In this document: positions 25,924 through 36,784 of the stretch, in pieces
How positions within the stretch are numbered: position 1 is the stretch's first letter
How the letters are laid out: each line of letters starts with the position of its first letter
From: Micropterix aruncella
Taxonomy: Eukaryota; Arthropoda; Insecta; Lepidoptera; Micropterigidae
DNA length: 64,000 bases
Assembly (NCBI GenBank): GCA_944548615.1
Contig: OX155961.1
Coordinates: 24,510,692 to 24,574,691, forward strand
Direction: 5' to 3'
Notes under the pieces: generated by a model
Seen by the model: the letters and a program-made list of their open reading frames with translations, nothing else
The model's database searches: none
Told to the model about the DNA's origin: nothing
Program-made: the position numbers and the translations under genes

Positions 25924-26578
25924 TCAGCTATAACGGGCGAACCTGTCACCCCGGGCTGCTATAACGATATATAATCTTTTTTCAGCCGTGGGATGTGCGT
26001 AGTGACTTGAGACGTGGACAATCCATTATCTTGCTTCGTCAGCTAGACCCACAGAATCCAACTCCAATCCGCTCGGCGTCAGGTATTACGAGCGGGCTTT
26101 TATGCACCCTGGCTACAAGGTTTTATCGGATTTTCCCGGCTTTCCGGGTAACGTGTTTAAGGTCACTTACGCGGTCCTCTGCCCAATATAAGCGGCGATT
26201 CAGTTTGAATGACCGCAGACCATGGCGTCCTTTTTCAGTATGTCGCTCATGATCAGGTGGATAATTGGGCGCTTCCAGGGCAGCAGTAATTAGGTGAATA
26301 GGTGCATCCGATCTATAGGAAACATAGCCGTTTCCAGATTCACCCGGTTATTTTTCGGAATGCACAGTTGTTTTGCCTGACGTCGCACTGTGCGCAAACC
26401 GCCCGAGAGCACCCGAAAGACGATTCCCGGAGGAAAGTAACCCATAGCGGATCGAGTCCTGCCCTGGCTCGAACTTCTAGAAAGGATGCTATCGAACAGT
26501 TGCTGGCCCGTGAGTAGGGCCGACCCTGAAATACATGGGTCATAATGGCCTAACAGCACTGTGCTCATTAGCTCCTTA
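25924..26578 (-). repeat. GC-rich repeat family R, unit 1 (minus)
   Basis: Aligns in reverse with 35105-35787 and 52335-52985. Shared blocks are the terminal hairpin (ACGGG-CGAA-CCTGT, 25933-25946), 'CTATAGGAAACA', 'GCACTGTGCGCAAACCG' and 'GGGTCATAATGGCCTAACAG'. GC-rich against an AT-rich background. No conserved frame between copies, so probably non-coding. Confidence 0.75.
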
Positions 26579-26789
26579 CGTAGAATTGAGGGAGCCAGTA
26601 ATATGGGGTAGTCACCTGCAAACACCGTGTCAGACCTTGAACTCACACAACGCGTGAAGTGACGGACTAGACTGCGTTCGGCATCAGCAGCATACACTTT
26701 TGCAGTACAGGTTTCGGACCAACCAACCGGCCGACCGGAGTAAGTAGTAGCGCGTTGTATCCAAACTTCCCTAAGAGAATTAAAGCGAA
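26579..26789. other. GC-rich spacer between inverted R units
   Basis: Composition resembles R, but no alignment to other R units was found by eye. It may be a further, diverged R segment. The minus-strand frame 26290-26907 crossing it is not conserved in other copies and is not called. Confidence 0.35.
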
Positions 26790-28056
26790 TTTCGTGCAGC
26801 TTGGGCCATACGATCCAATGTGTCCTCAAGTGGGCCCAACTCACGATTACGCTCCTATTCGGTAGCCTCCTCGTGTGAGGGACTACCCCAGAAAAAAACC
26901 TTCGCATCTAAGGCCTCACAGCTGGTGGGTTGGTTTTCCCTAGAGAATTGTCTTTCGGCGCTACTGAACGGTTTGCGCACCGTGAGGCGTCAGTCAATCG
27001 GTTGTGGTTTCTGACTAATTACTGAAGGAGTTTTAGGATATGGAAATATACTCTCTCCTAAGCAGCGGGGATGGATGTTGACCTGTCGTCAAGCACTCTT
27101 TGAATAACCGATTCGCAAAATGATCCGAAATTCAGAGTCGGTCAAAGATGCTACTCATCCGCGATAGATTCAAATTGAATCACCCCTGATTATACGATAG
27201 GTAGAGGCCGCGCAAATGACCTCTGATCCGTAACCAGTCGGAAGGTTGGAGCTATCATTGTAGTTAATCCCAGACGGAGATATCCTTCCAAAACTGGTAG
27301 AAAGGGGGTGAGGCTACCCGCTTGGTACCAATCGCGTTACCTCGCCTACGTCGGGAATAGTTAGTTAGTTAGTTAGTTAGTTTTCTTGGGCTATTTCCCG
27401 CACTTGGTCTCTTGATTGGGCCGTTGTGCGTGGCTCATGTTTCTATTTATGTTACTCCAGCCAACCCAGGCTGTCCCAGAAGGTTAGCAGCCTGTTTAGG
27501 TTGCTACAGGCCTCCGGGACAGATGCTGCAGATTGTATTATTCTTGCCCGTTGCTCTGCCACGCTCCTGCATTCCATGAGCACATGCTGTAGCGTTTCTT
27601 CTTCCTCCATGCATCCTATGCATAGAGGGCTGTCTGTCACACCTATGGTAAACAGGTGTTTGTTTAGGAGACAGTGGCCTGTCATAGTACCTATGACTCC
27701 ACGGATTTTATCCCTTTTTAAACTGGTGAGATTGCGGGAAAGTTTTTTCGATGCTTCCGGAGCCGTGTTCTTTGTTTGCCTGTATACTGCGTTTTTTTCC
27801 ATTCTGTAAGGTGGGTTTCATCGGTGTTCCTGCGTAGCCATATTTTTTTTTGGCCTGGGGTATGGGCATCAAGGGTTCCGGTCTATACACTATTTTGATC
27901 CCCTTTAGGCCAGTCTTTTTGCCGCGTCGTTGCCTAGTGAGTCGTTGTTGCCTATGTCGGCATGTTGGCATAGTTAGACAGTAGATTCGTATTGTTTTCT
28001 ACGCTCATCCCACGGCTGAAAGAACGATCTGATATCGTTATACGACATTTCCAAAT
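26790..28056 (+). repeat. GC-rich repeat family R, unit 2 (plus), interrupted by a LINE
   Basis: 26790-27354 and 27951-28056 together match 61597-62212: 'CCAACTCACGATT', 'CTGACTAATTACTGAAGGAG', 'CGGAGATATCCTTCC', and after the gap 'GTTTTCTACGCTCATCCCAC'. The intervening 27355-27950 is a LINE 3' end on the minus strand. The unit uses the subfamily B start (TTCGTGCAGCTTGGGC). Confidence 0.75.
27355..27950 (-). mobile_element. LINE 3' end with RNase H-side C-terminus, nested in R
   Basis: Minus-strand translation shows the end of an RNase H domain ('GNDAAKRLA' near 27915), then 'GVIGTMTGHCLLNKHLF' and the cysteine motif 'CIGCMEEEETLQHVLMEC' (near 27557-27610). This layout fits I-clade-type LINEs with RNase H. 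It ends in an (AACT)n tail at 27357-27382. Flanks CCTACGTCGG (27345-27354) and CCTATGTCGG (27951-27960) are a 10-bp target-site duplication with one mismatch. 5'-truncated. Confidence 0.8.
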
Positions 28057-28385
28057 GCCCCACGAGAATATTCGTCTCGACCTACCAGTAGATCTCGCCG
28101 TACTGAACGTGCTAAATTATATATACAATAAATTAACTGACCTGAATTCCATACAACAACGTTCGTAGCGCCTGGAACCAATTATAATCCAACGGCACTT
28201 TTTTGGCGATATCAATATCAGGAGAATCCAACCTCAGAATCTTTTTTCCATCTTCATCAACAACTTTAACCAGAATATGTATTAAATATCATACAGTAAT
28301 GCGAGTGATAGAGATTGGATAGAGGTTCAATGTCACTAACTTTACCTACAAGTATTCAAAACTTGTAATGACATTGTGGAAATTA
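28057..28385. other. Unassigned stretch
   Basis: Moderate GC, no frame or repeat recognised between the end of R unit 2 and a LINE tail. Confidence 0.4.
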
Positions 28386-28745
28386 AATTTTATATTTATT
28401 TATTATTATTTATTAGTTTCAAATATTATTCAAGAGCATTACAGACGAATCCAATTCGCCCTTGAATATTAAAGTTAGAGTGTAAGTATAAAAATTAATG
28501 AATTACATAACTAAATTAAAGCTAACATTGAACAAGAAAAAAAAAACGAAAAATATAAAACTAAATAAAAGACAGATTATGATAAACATGAGATAGCAGG
28601 GAGTTGCCTTTTTAGCTGCCAAAGAGATATACAAAAGTTGTCTCTTTCTGTGGCTAAGGAATTAAGAAGAGCTATAACCCTTCCCAATGGCCTGTCTACA
28701 AAAATATTTGTACGATGGTACGGCACATTAAACAATAAAAATTTT
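28386..28745 (-). pseudogene. LINE C-terminal fragment with tail
   Basis: On the minus strand 28600-28740 reads 'NVPYHRTNIFVDRPLGRVI' and 'LLNSLATERDNFCISLWQL', matching the LINE tail pattern of a 'P.HRTN' block followed by 'LN.L'. It is followed by a 3' UTR and an A/T-rich tail ((AATA)n on the minus strand) near 28386-28420. Confidence 0.55.
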
Positions 28746-29060
28746 ACATCTTATAAATGCTAGTAAAGCATTAGAATTACGTGGTTCTATTCAGTAAATA
28801 AATGGTGGAGGTTGGATTAGTTGTGATGTAGAATTTCACAGTCATATTAGAAAATTGAAAAACACAAAAATATCGGTTGAGTAACCCTAAAATTTTCCAG
28901 TCAAGTAACCAAATGCTATGGAAAAATTTTAATCATGATGTCCATTCGAAAAGGTTGTCCTGATTAATAAAGTTAACGAGCTTACAAATTATTATCATAA
29001 CAAAAATAATACGATAAGGTAGTAATAAAACTAAAGTTATAGGTAATATAAATAGATATA
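28746..29060. other. AT-rich intergenic stretch
   Basis: Nothing recognised. Confidence 0.4.
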
Positions 29061-29290
29061 GGGCCCGAATGCATTTCTTCGTGACTAAAATAGGAACTTA
29101 GTTCAACCGAACGAGACAGAGCAATACGTTAGAACGAAATCTGAAATGAACTGTCGTCGATTTTCCCGCGTCAATACTACCTATCGAACTTATAGACGCC
29201 CGAATAATTTTGAACACATTTCGTCCGGCGATCGATTAAGCTGATTTACTTTCGGTGGGTAGTTTTAATGCGGAAAAGTAACAATATGGT
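29061..29290 (+). mobile_element. Long-TIR MITE, one-ended copy
   Basis: From GGGCCCGAATGCATTTCTTC onward this aligns with the left two thirds of the MITE at 48861-49154 ('CGAACGAGACAGAGCAATACG', 'AGTTTTAATGCG.AAAAGT'). The right terminus is missing. Confidence 0.65.
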
Positions 29291-29526
29291 AGGAATAGGG
29301 ACCGATAGCTTTTGTTAACATATAGCGCCTCGTAAAACAGTATCCGGGGACAATCAAAAGCATTTTGATCTTAGAGAGTGTGATGTCTAAAGTCATGCCA
29401 GTGTTTATAAACGTAGTTTTCAGTTAGCGTAAAAAGAGTTTTAGTATTTTACGCAAATATGTCATGATTTCTGATTTCTTTGTGGAGTTTTAGTTGAATA
29501 AATATGAGCATTTACTTTGATACCGT

Positions 29527-29868
29527 ATTTTCTCTGACTGGCGTTTTCTATAATTTCAATGACATTTACGAGTACTTTGAGACATATTTATTTATTTTGT
29601 AATTTTATATTTAATATATATTTGAACGTATATTTTTGTAACTATTTTGATTTCTTTCCTTTGCGTTCTCCGCAAGCTTTTTATAACGACATCAGATTTT
29701 CTCTGACTGGCGTTTTCTATAATTTCAATGACATTTACGAGTACTTTGAGACATATTTATTTATTTTGTAATTTTATATTTAATATATACCTATTTGAAC
29801 GTATATTTTTGTAACTATTTTGATTTCTTTCCTTTGCGTTCTCCGCAAGCTTTTTATAACGACATCAG
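29527..29868 (+). repeat. Tandem duplication of a 169-bp unit
   Basis: 29527-29695 is repeated as 29696-29868 with one four-base insertion (ACCT) in the second copy. Both carry the same open segment ('FNDIYEYFETYLFIL') by simple duplication; it is not a recognised protein. Confidence 0.9.
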
Positions 29869-30048
29869 ATTGACATCAACGTCGTCGTATAGCGCATTTC
29901 CCGACTTTAGCCTAAATTTTTACGTAAATCTAATTCGTGACTATCACTCGCATGCTTCTACACCCGCGCGGTTACGTCACAGGCAAACCGCATCCTGCTC
30001 GACAAGCACGTCACGTGATCTATCTGTCGTAGGCTCAACCGCTACTCA

Positions 30049-30815
30049 CGCATTAAAAGTCTTATAGGTGTTAGTCTCCTCCCCCTTCTGGATTATGGAG
30101 ATGTCGCATTTCTCGACCTCACAGAGGAGTTATCCACCAAAGTTGAGCGTCTCCAAAATGTTTGCATTCGGTATATGCATGGCCTCAGAAAATTTGACCA
30201 CATCACGGAGTACAGAGAGAAGCTTCACTGGCTGTCGACCCGGGAGAAAAGAGACATGCGAGTTCTCTGTATGCTTTTCAAGATCTTGGATGGCGTCGCT
30301 CCCAATTATCTTACCGGCAGATTTACTGCACTATCGGCTCATGAACGCCCTTTGAGATCAAAAAACAACCTGCTACTCTCTATCCCTAGTCACAGCAGTG
30401 ACTTCTTCTCATTCTCTTTCACCATGCATGGAGCCCGTCTTTGGAATGCTTTGCTGAAAAATGTGAGAACCGCACCAAGCATAACAACTTTTAAAAACAG
30501 ACTCAGAGAGCATTTGAAATCCTCCAGATAAATTCCCTTTCCCTCCCATTCCCCTCCTTTTAAAACTTTAGCATCCTTATAGGTGTTAGATTATTTTGAT
30601 GCGGCAAATCTGTGCCCACATAGAGTAAAGCATATACTTCTTTCTATCCTCCTCTATTTTATTTGTCATACTCTTTATATAGGTTAAGTTATGTAGTCTA
30701 CTCGCAAATAATGTTCTTATAATAGTATAGGTTAGCTCTAAAATATTGCTTGCAGGCAATAAGCTCGCCTTTTCTTAAGAATAAAGAGTTTTATTATTAT
30801 TATTATTATTACTAT
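30049..30815 (+). pseudogene. CR1-group-like LINE, C-terminus and 3' end
   Basis: Reads 'SLLPLLDYGDVAFLDL', 'RLQNVCIRYMHGLRKFDH', 'LPLRSKNNLLLSIPSHSSDF'-type tail (as 'RPLRSKNNLLLSIPSH') and 'FTMHGARLWNALLKN', stop at 30531. These follow the same order as the LINE at 20.4-25.0 kb but are clearly diverged. A 3' UTR with AATAAA and a (TTA)n tail at 30792-30815 completes it. Truncated on the 5' side, near 30040. Confidence 0.8.
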
Positions 30816-31109
30816 TCAGAACTTATGGTATTTTAAGCCACAAGGAAGTTTGACCGCCCACTACTGTAAAGCTAGAATAGAGAATAGTGCTAATGTTAAA
30901 AGCAACAATATGGCTGCCGTAATCATCTGATTTCTATAGAACACAATGCAATATTTAAAAGTGGATAAATAGAATTCTTGAATCGTAAAAAGGCGTTTTA
31001 TTAAATGCCTGGACTAGCGCGAGCATTCTAGACTTGGAACTTACGTGAACAGGCTGAACTATTTTTGTTGCCTTCGCTGGAAGACCGCCGTAGGACATGA
31101 TTTTATTGC
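30816..31109. other. Unassigned intergenic stretch
   Basis: No frame, repeat match or tail recognised. Confidence 0.4.
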
Positions 31110-31295
31110 ACAATATATCATACATAATTGGCAGCCCTCGATTTGTAGAGAAATTGTCATTTTTTGTAAGGCCGCAAATTATTTGCTCTCGTACGTTTAA
31201 AATTTCAAGTGTAAACTATATTATTTACCGTTTCATGACCACGTGCAACGGTCTATTTCAAGATATCGACATGTTTTACACGAGTCAACCTTAAT
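31110..31295 (+). pseudogene. LINE C-terminal fragment
   Basis: 'FVEKLSFFVRPQIICSRTFK' then 'LFQDIDMFYTSQP' parallels the 12655-12910 fragment block by block. It ends in a stop at 31292-31294. A second piece of the same LINE family. Confidence 0.5.
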
Positions 31296-31402
31296 TAAGC
31301 GAGGCTATTCATAGCTTACTTGGCGACTAGGACATAGGTATAATATACATATATGTAGACATTGAAAACAAACAGCGAAAATTAAATAAGCACACACTTT
31401 AA

Positions 31403-31708
31403 CCCTTGGAGTAAATGGGTATTTTCATGGATGCATCTGTCTCTTTTGCAGGATTTTCGGCGACATCGACCTTAAAGTACTATAACTACGAAACTACTAC
31501 ACCAATCATAAAAAGAACAACTGCACAATGATTGCATTGAAATTTCGAATATAGAATATTGAAATATCATTTTGTAAAACAATTAGATAATTATGAATAA
31601 ATATGAGAACGTCAAAGAAGTGAAAAAAACGCAGAACCAGATCTGGTCGTATCATACTCAACGGATAATTGTTTCAGAACCAGATTTGGTCGTATCATAC
31701 TCAAGGGG
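31403..31708. mobile_element. piggyBac-type MITE, TTAA-flanked
   Basis: 306 bp between TTAA (31399-31402) and TTAA (31709-31712). The ends are CCCTTGGAGTA and, reversed, CCCCTTGAGTA. A 30-bp block ending 'GTCGTATCATACTCAA' occurs twice near the right end (about 31635-31665 and 31676-31705). The interior is shared with 40320-40550 ('CGTAAAAAGAATAACTGCA'-type run). No coding. Confidence 0.8.
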
Positions 31709-31712
31709 TTAA

Positions 31713-32489
31713 TATAAATACCTAAATCCCATCTATTTCCTTTTCCATCCTATCCCCTAGTATTCTTGCATGTAATTATCGAATTTCCAATTAAAGCATG
31801 ATTTAGTTTGAGAGTGATTAAATTTAATTTAATTTCGATAATTTATCATAAAGGAAATGCTATAGGATGTCACGTAGGAAACGATTAATCTGCCAGTGAA
31901 ATATTGTAACACGATGAATTCTAACAACTAACAAAGCGCTCCATGTTTCCCGAAATATAAATACATAAATAAATGAACAAATTAAATATATCACCTTTCA
32001 TCATGTCTTGCATAGATAGACCTTTGCTATTTTTGTGAAAAACGTTACATTGCAGATAGTTTGTGTAGAACTTTATCCCTTCGTTTACGATCGCCAAGAT
32101 TATAACGACGATTATGGATAGTGCTATTAGTTGAGGAGTTCTAGGTTTCCACCAATGAAACAGGATCTGCTGTTTTAGTCCAAAATGGAACTAAAATCAA
32201 TTGTTTTTTGCAAAATATCAGATTTTGAAACACAGAATCGAAATAGACATAAAAGTAAAACATTAAACTTACATACATTACAGCAGTCGTATAATAAATC
32301 TGAAATAAAAAAAAGGGTTTTTTTTAATTTCAGACTGGACGTTGTGATTGTGGATTTTCCTTTCCCTTTTTATACGTACAGTCTAGAATAGAGGATTCCA
32401 GTATTCAGTCAGTAATCCAGGAGCAAAATCAGCTCTTCTACCAAAAGCCATTTGATCCCAGATATGCATTTATAAACGTATGGTCTAAA
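31713..32489. other. AT-rich stretch, nothing recognised
   Basis: Several short frames but no motif. A weak 68-codon frame at 32185-32391 has no recognisable content. Confidence 0.4.
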
Positions 32490-33060
32490 AAAGGAAAAAT
32501 GCTCCAATTTAAAAATAAACTCAAATTATATCTCATTAAAAGAGAATTGTACGACATTAACGATATCTAAAAACTGTATGCATCTCGACTATATCTGTTT
32601 CTGCAATAGGTTTATAATCGATTTTCAATTTGACTAAAATGTATTGAATATTTCTATTATTAAGTAGGCACATATTAATTATACCTTGACTATTTTTATT
32701 TGCAATATAATCACTAAGACATTTTATTTTACTTTTTGACAATCGTCACATTCTTTTTTTGTTATTTTTGACATTACATTTATTAATTTTATACTAAAAA
32801 AACTTATTTATATCGGTATTTTAAAGAAATAATTACTCTGTGTTTTTATCTGGTAAACTTAATGGTGAGACTCGATTTAATTCTACAATAATACCTACTT
32901 TATTCTTAGGAGTAGCCTTTTATTTTTTGATTATTATTAAAAAAAATGATAATTAATGAAGAATTCAATCATATCACGGCCAAATGTAAATGTAATACAA
33001 CTGTCTATACAACTATGTATTAGTTTTTAGGACAATAAATTATTTGATTGATTGATTGAA
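32490..33060 (+). pseudogene. LINE extreme C-terminus, 3' UTR and (TTGA)n tail
   Basis: 'GKMLQFKNKLKLYLIKRELY' followed by a stop at 32568-32570 has the shape of a Jockey-type LINE C-terminus. 470 bases of AT-rich UTR lead to 'ACAATAAATTATTTGATTGA' and a short GATT repeat ending near 33060. Confidence 0.5.
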
Positions 33061-33414
33061 GAGATCTTTTACAAGATACTGACATAGCCAGATACAAAAC
33101 TAGTTCTGTTATATAAAAAGGCGTCTGATATTTTTAACTTTCGCAGATTATTCCCTACAAATGAAATGTTGTCTATGATGTCAAATTAGTGAATTTAAAG
33201 GTCCAGTAAAAGGCAACTCACTTTACATCGATGTTTATTTGTTTGTTTGAAAAATTGTTGGAAAAACGATTGCACACACAATAAAGTACAAAATGGTGGG
33301 CCTATTACCAAGTGGCAACATCTTACGATAACACGGCCAGGGTTATTGTGACTAAATATTTATGTTGGCAAATTATTAAAAATGGTCATAATAAATAAAA
33401 TACAAACGGAATAT
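33061..33414. other. Unassigned intergenic stretch
   Basis: No recognised feature. Confidence 0.4.
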
Positions 33415-34130
33415 TGCCATGGAATTCACCGACGGGAGACGGGCCCATTATATTACTATTTTTTTACACTTCTGGGGGGTGAGCAGTGGATTCCGAACTA
33501 ACGACCGGCTGTGGTAGGTTTAGGACAGCTATCTTGCCACATGTGAGCGTTCACCTTACCACTCATTCTCACCCCCTTCAAAGCCATAGAATTTGAGATG
33601 CGCAAATCGCGGTTTTAGATATTTTTTCTAGGAAAGAGTTTTTTCTGGAAATACCAAGATCTTTAAAGAGGTGAAACAGAGATTTAGCTGGCAGGCCACG
33701 AGCGCCAACTTTCACCGCGTGAAAGTGAACAGTAAAGCCGTTCCGGTGACGGCATTTGTGGTATATTTGATTCCCATGGAACAGTTAATTCTACGATAAG
33801 GGCCACCTTCCGAGATAGAGAGTAAAGAGTTATATCTGGACGGAGGACTGTGGATCCGAGACTTTCAGGGAATTTATACTGCTTAGAGACCGAATCGACC
33901 TCCAGAATTCAATCTGAAGCTTTATCGATTATTGAGAAAGGTTTTGTAGTTAAATGTGTTTTGCCTTTAGAACGATCCCACACAAACTGTATTGGGGGTT
34001 TGGAGGTCGGTGTCAAACCCTTGTGGGCACGAGCCACTGAGAGGCTAATTACCTCGCGAATAACAGCGAGGACTTTGTCATGGCGGTAAGTGTACCGTCC
34101 TTGATCTAAGGCCAGCTAGAATATGTCTAG
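33415..34130 (-). pseudogene. Restriction-like endonuclease domain of an R2-type LINE, decayed
   Basis: The minus strand reads 'RYTYRHDKVLAVI' near 34080-34110, 'GLTPTSKPPIQFVWDRS' near 33970-34020, then 'LRPDITLYSLSRKVALIVEL' and 'TVPWESNI' near 33770-33850. The RHD.V block and the PD...(V/I)EL.VPWE pattern match the PD-(D/E)XK endonuclease that follows the reverse transcriptase in R2/NeSL/Hero-type elements. Frameshifts and stops are present. 33415-33600, probably the 3' end, recurs at 8375-8560. The reverse transcriptase is not in the window. Confidence 0.65.
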
Positions 34131-34229
34131 CTGTGAAAAGGGTATTGCTACAAAAGGACATGAGTACTTTTATTTAATAAACGTAATAAATAAAATAAAA
34201 CCTAAGGTCATAACATCATAATATCGTCA

Positions 34230-34320
34230 ACTCAACATCGAAGGGAGGACTGGGACAAGCTAGGAGACGGGTGGGGTGAGGGGGGCAGTGGGGGGGGATG
34301 GAGGGGGGGGGGTTGTTATA
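34230..34320 (+). repeat. G-rich tract
   Basis: Runs of 5-10 G separated by short spacers (near 34270-34314), followed by TTGTTAT. Four closely spaced G-runs could form a G-quadruplex. Context resembles the G-rich repeats at 46.9 and 54.2 kb. Confidence 0.6.
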
Positions 34321-34417
34321 CGTCACAATAAAATATTTATTGAACCCGATCAGGTTTTCAAATTGTACCCGGGGTAAATGCACAGAGATCCATATTCGGT
34401 CCGTCTTAACTGCAAAT

Positions 34418-34505
34418 GACATAGACATGATAGTTGATGAATTCTGCCAGACGACATAGACATGATAGCTAGTTCTGCCAAATGACATAGACATGATAGC
34501 CAGTA
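34418..34505. repeat. Minisatellite, about 32-bp unit, three copies
   Basis: 'GACATAGACATGATAG' occurs three times at 30-35-bp spacing within a decayed LINE C-terminus. Confidence 0.8.
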
Positions 34506-34557
34506 ATAGATTTTCCCGAGAACGTAATGGAAGGCCATGAGAGGAAAGCGAAGACAA
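34500..34557 (-). pseudogene. LINE C-terminal scrap
   Basis: The minus strand starts 'LSSHGLPLRSRENLLLAI', matching 'LSSHGLVLRS' of the 20.4-kb LINE and 'RPLRSKNNLLLSI' at 30 kb, then runs into the minisatellite. Confidence 0.6.
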
Positions 34558-34599
34558 GAGATAAGAAATAAGAAGACTCTACTTTAAGTGTTTATATGT

Positions 34600-34785
34600 A
34601 TGCGTGCGTGAGACAAGGGTGTAATTGTGTGTCTTGTTATTGCATTATATCGACAGAAATGAAATGCGATTCCGTTAATATTATCCCAACGGAAAATGGT
34701 GACTCAGCCGAGAACCCAACCCGGAAACTACAATGTAAGATCAGGCGACCTAGCCACTATGCCACCGGACCGTGTAAACAGTCTA
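34600..34785 (-). mobile_element. tRNA-derived SINE
   Basis: Read on the minus strand the start is 'GGTGGCATAGTGGCTAGG', a textbook pol III A box, followed about 32 bases later by 'CCGGGTTGGGTTCTCGG', close to a B box, and then an unrelated body. The spacing fits a tRNA-derived SINE head. The tail is not clear. Confidence 0.65.
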
Positions 34786-35104
34786 TCTAGCAATGCGAGG
34801 AGAAAATATTATTTAAACTGATAAACTTACCTTGTAATAAATGTTGATTGATTCTGTCAAGTGATATATATAATTTGACGTACATTTTCGAATTTCAAAC
34901 AATATTACGTTTCGGTATTTATTCCTTAATTAAAAAATAGTTTTTGTTCTAGGTCCTACATACACGATCGGCAAATTATTGGTGGTTCACTGTTATTTTC
35001 TCCCGCTAGAGGACGCATCGGGTAGAAACCATTGCGGTTGACTTTGAAACTATTGAATTTGTAATTTCTCATTACATTATTTTTAACACGCTTTTATTAG
35101 GTCG
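34786..35104. other. AT-rich intergenic stretch
   Basis: Nothing recognised before the start of R unit 3. Confidence 0.4.
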
Positions 35105-35787
35105 ACCTGTATGTAACTATTCGGGAGCTAATGGGCCCATGATGAGGTGGCCACGATGACCCATGTGTTCAGGGTCGGTCACACTCACGGGTCAACACCC
35201 ATCCGATTGCCTCCACGCATGGGGTGCGAACCTGGGTAGGACACTGGGTCAACCAGTCTCCCCTGGGAATCAAACCTCTGGCGCTCCTGGACGGTCTGCG
35301 CACCGAGCGGCGCAAGCCAATCGATTGTGCTCTCCGACGAACAATCGGGGGAGTCTGGAAACTGTATTGTTTCCTATAGAGCGGGGGTAGTTGTCTACCT
35401 TACGGCGACTGCTCTTGAAATGACCATTGGCCATCCGATCCCGGTTCAGAGTCGGGCAAAGGACGCCTTGGTCCGCGATAGATTCGGTGCACTCCGTTTC
35501 ACCGCTTCTTAAGGGAGAGGACCGCGCAAGCGACCTCGAACTCGGAACCAATCGAGAGATCGGAGAAATCTGGTCACAATTGGTAGTTAGGGCGCGAGTG
35601 CCGCCCGCCAGGTAACATACCTGGCTACTCGCGGTAAGGCGTTGGTCTCTAACGGGTTGTGGCGTAGCTAGACGTCGGATTTGTTATGTCCAAAGTCTTC
35701 TACGCTCACTGCACGGTCGATAGAACGATGAATCGTTAAAACGTCCTGCGGTGACGGGTTCGCCCGTTGTGGTTGACATCTCAATAT
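35105..35787 (+). repeat. GC-rich repeat family R, unit 3 (plus), best full-length unit
   Basis: Runs from 'CCTGTATGTAACTAT' and 'GGAGCTAATGGGCCC' to the terminal hairpin ACGGG-TTCG-CCCGT (35754-35767) and 'GTGGTTGACATC'. It serves as reference for the family, about 680 bp. Subfamily A start. Short frames on both strands are not kept between units. Confidence 0.8.
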
Positions 35788-36215
35788 GATTCCTATAGAG
35801 CGGGGGTGGTTGTCTACCTTACGGCGACTGCTCTGGAAATGACCATTGGCCATCCGACCCCGATTCAGAGTCGGGCAAAGGACGCCTTGGTCCGCGACAG
35901 ATCCGGTTCACACCGTTTCACCGCTTCGTAAGGGAGAGGACCTCGCAAGCGACCTCGAACTCGGAACCAATCGAGAGACCGGAGAAATCTGGTCACAATT
36001 GGAAGCAAGGGCGCGAGAGTCGGCCCGCCAGGTAACTCTGGCTATCTCGCGGTAAGGCGTTGGCTTCTTGCGGGTTGTGACGTAGCTGGACGTTGGATTT
36101 GTTCTGTCCAAAGTCTTCTACGTTCACTGCAGGGCGATAGAACGAGAAAATCGTTAAAACGTCCTGTGGTGACGGGCTCGCCCGTTGTATTTGACACCGC
36201 AAGTTGTATGTAACT
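35788..36215 (+). repeat. GC-rich repeat family R, unit 4 (plus), partial, tandem to unit 3
   Basis: Repeats the second half of unit 3 (from 'CTATAGAGCGGGGGTGGTTG') and ends in the hairpin ACGGG-CTCG-CCCGT (36172-36185). After 'TTTGACACCGCAAG' it continues with 'TTGTATGTAACTATGAAATG', which resembles the start of unit 3, as expected if units were once in tandem. Confidence 0.8.
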
Positions 36216-36784
36216 ATGAAATGGAGCTAAATTAACCATCTTCCAAGGATCGTAGCGTCATAAAAATTGGCAGCTGTATGTATGTAGTTCTGATGACAAT
36301 ACAATAATATGGTACTGTCGAACTGATCTGACGATGGAGTCGGAAGATATGAACTGGAACTTCATGATGGAAAATAGTATCATAGCTGTGTTTGGACTTG
36401 TTAGAAAAGTCTTGGAATGAACTTTGACCGAGATTAGGTTTCAAGGTCTGATGATGTGGTTTTTACGTGCATTTATAAAAGCGTGTTTTTAGTGTTTTTT
36501 TAAAACTATTAATTTATATATGACACTTTTTTATTGAACTAATAACATTTTATATTTCTAAATGGGAGAATCATTTCGATAATGGGAGAAAGGTTGTAAT
36601 ATTAAAATTATTGTTTTTACTATTTCTTTTGCACCATTTTTATTGATATAATACCTACAGGTGAGTTTTAGTTACACGCAGTCTTGAAGCGTATAAAAAA
36701 GTATTAGCAAATAAGCAAGTTTAAAAAAAATACAATAATTTAAAAAAGTTTTTTTTGGTAAATTTGAACAACATAAATTTTGAA
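36216..36784. other. AT-rich intergenic stretch
   Basis: No recognised feature. Confidence 0.4.

Noticed and set aside
26290..26907. 205-codon minus-strand frame in the GC-rich R region
   Set aside because: GC-rich DNA has few stops, the frame crosses from one R unit into a spacer, and equivalent positions in other units are not open.
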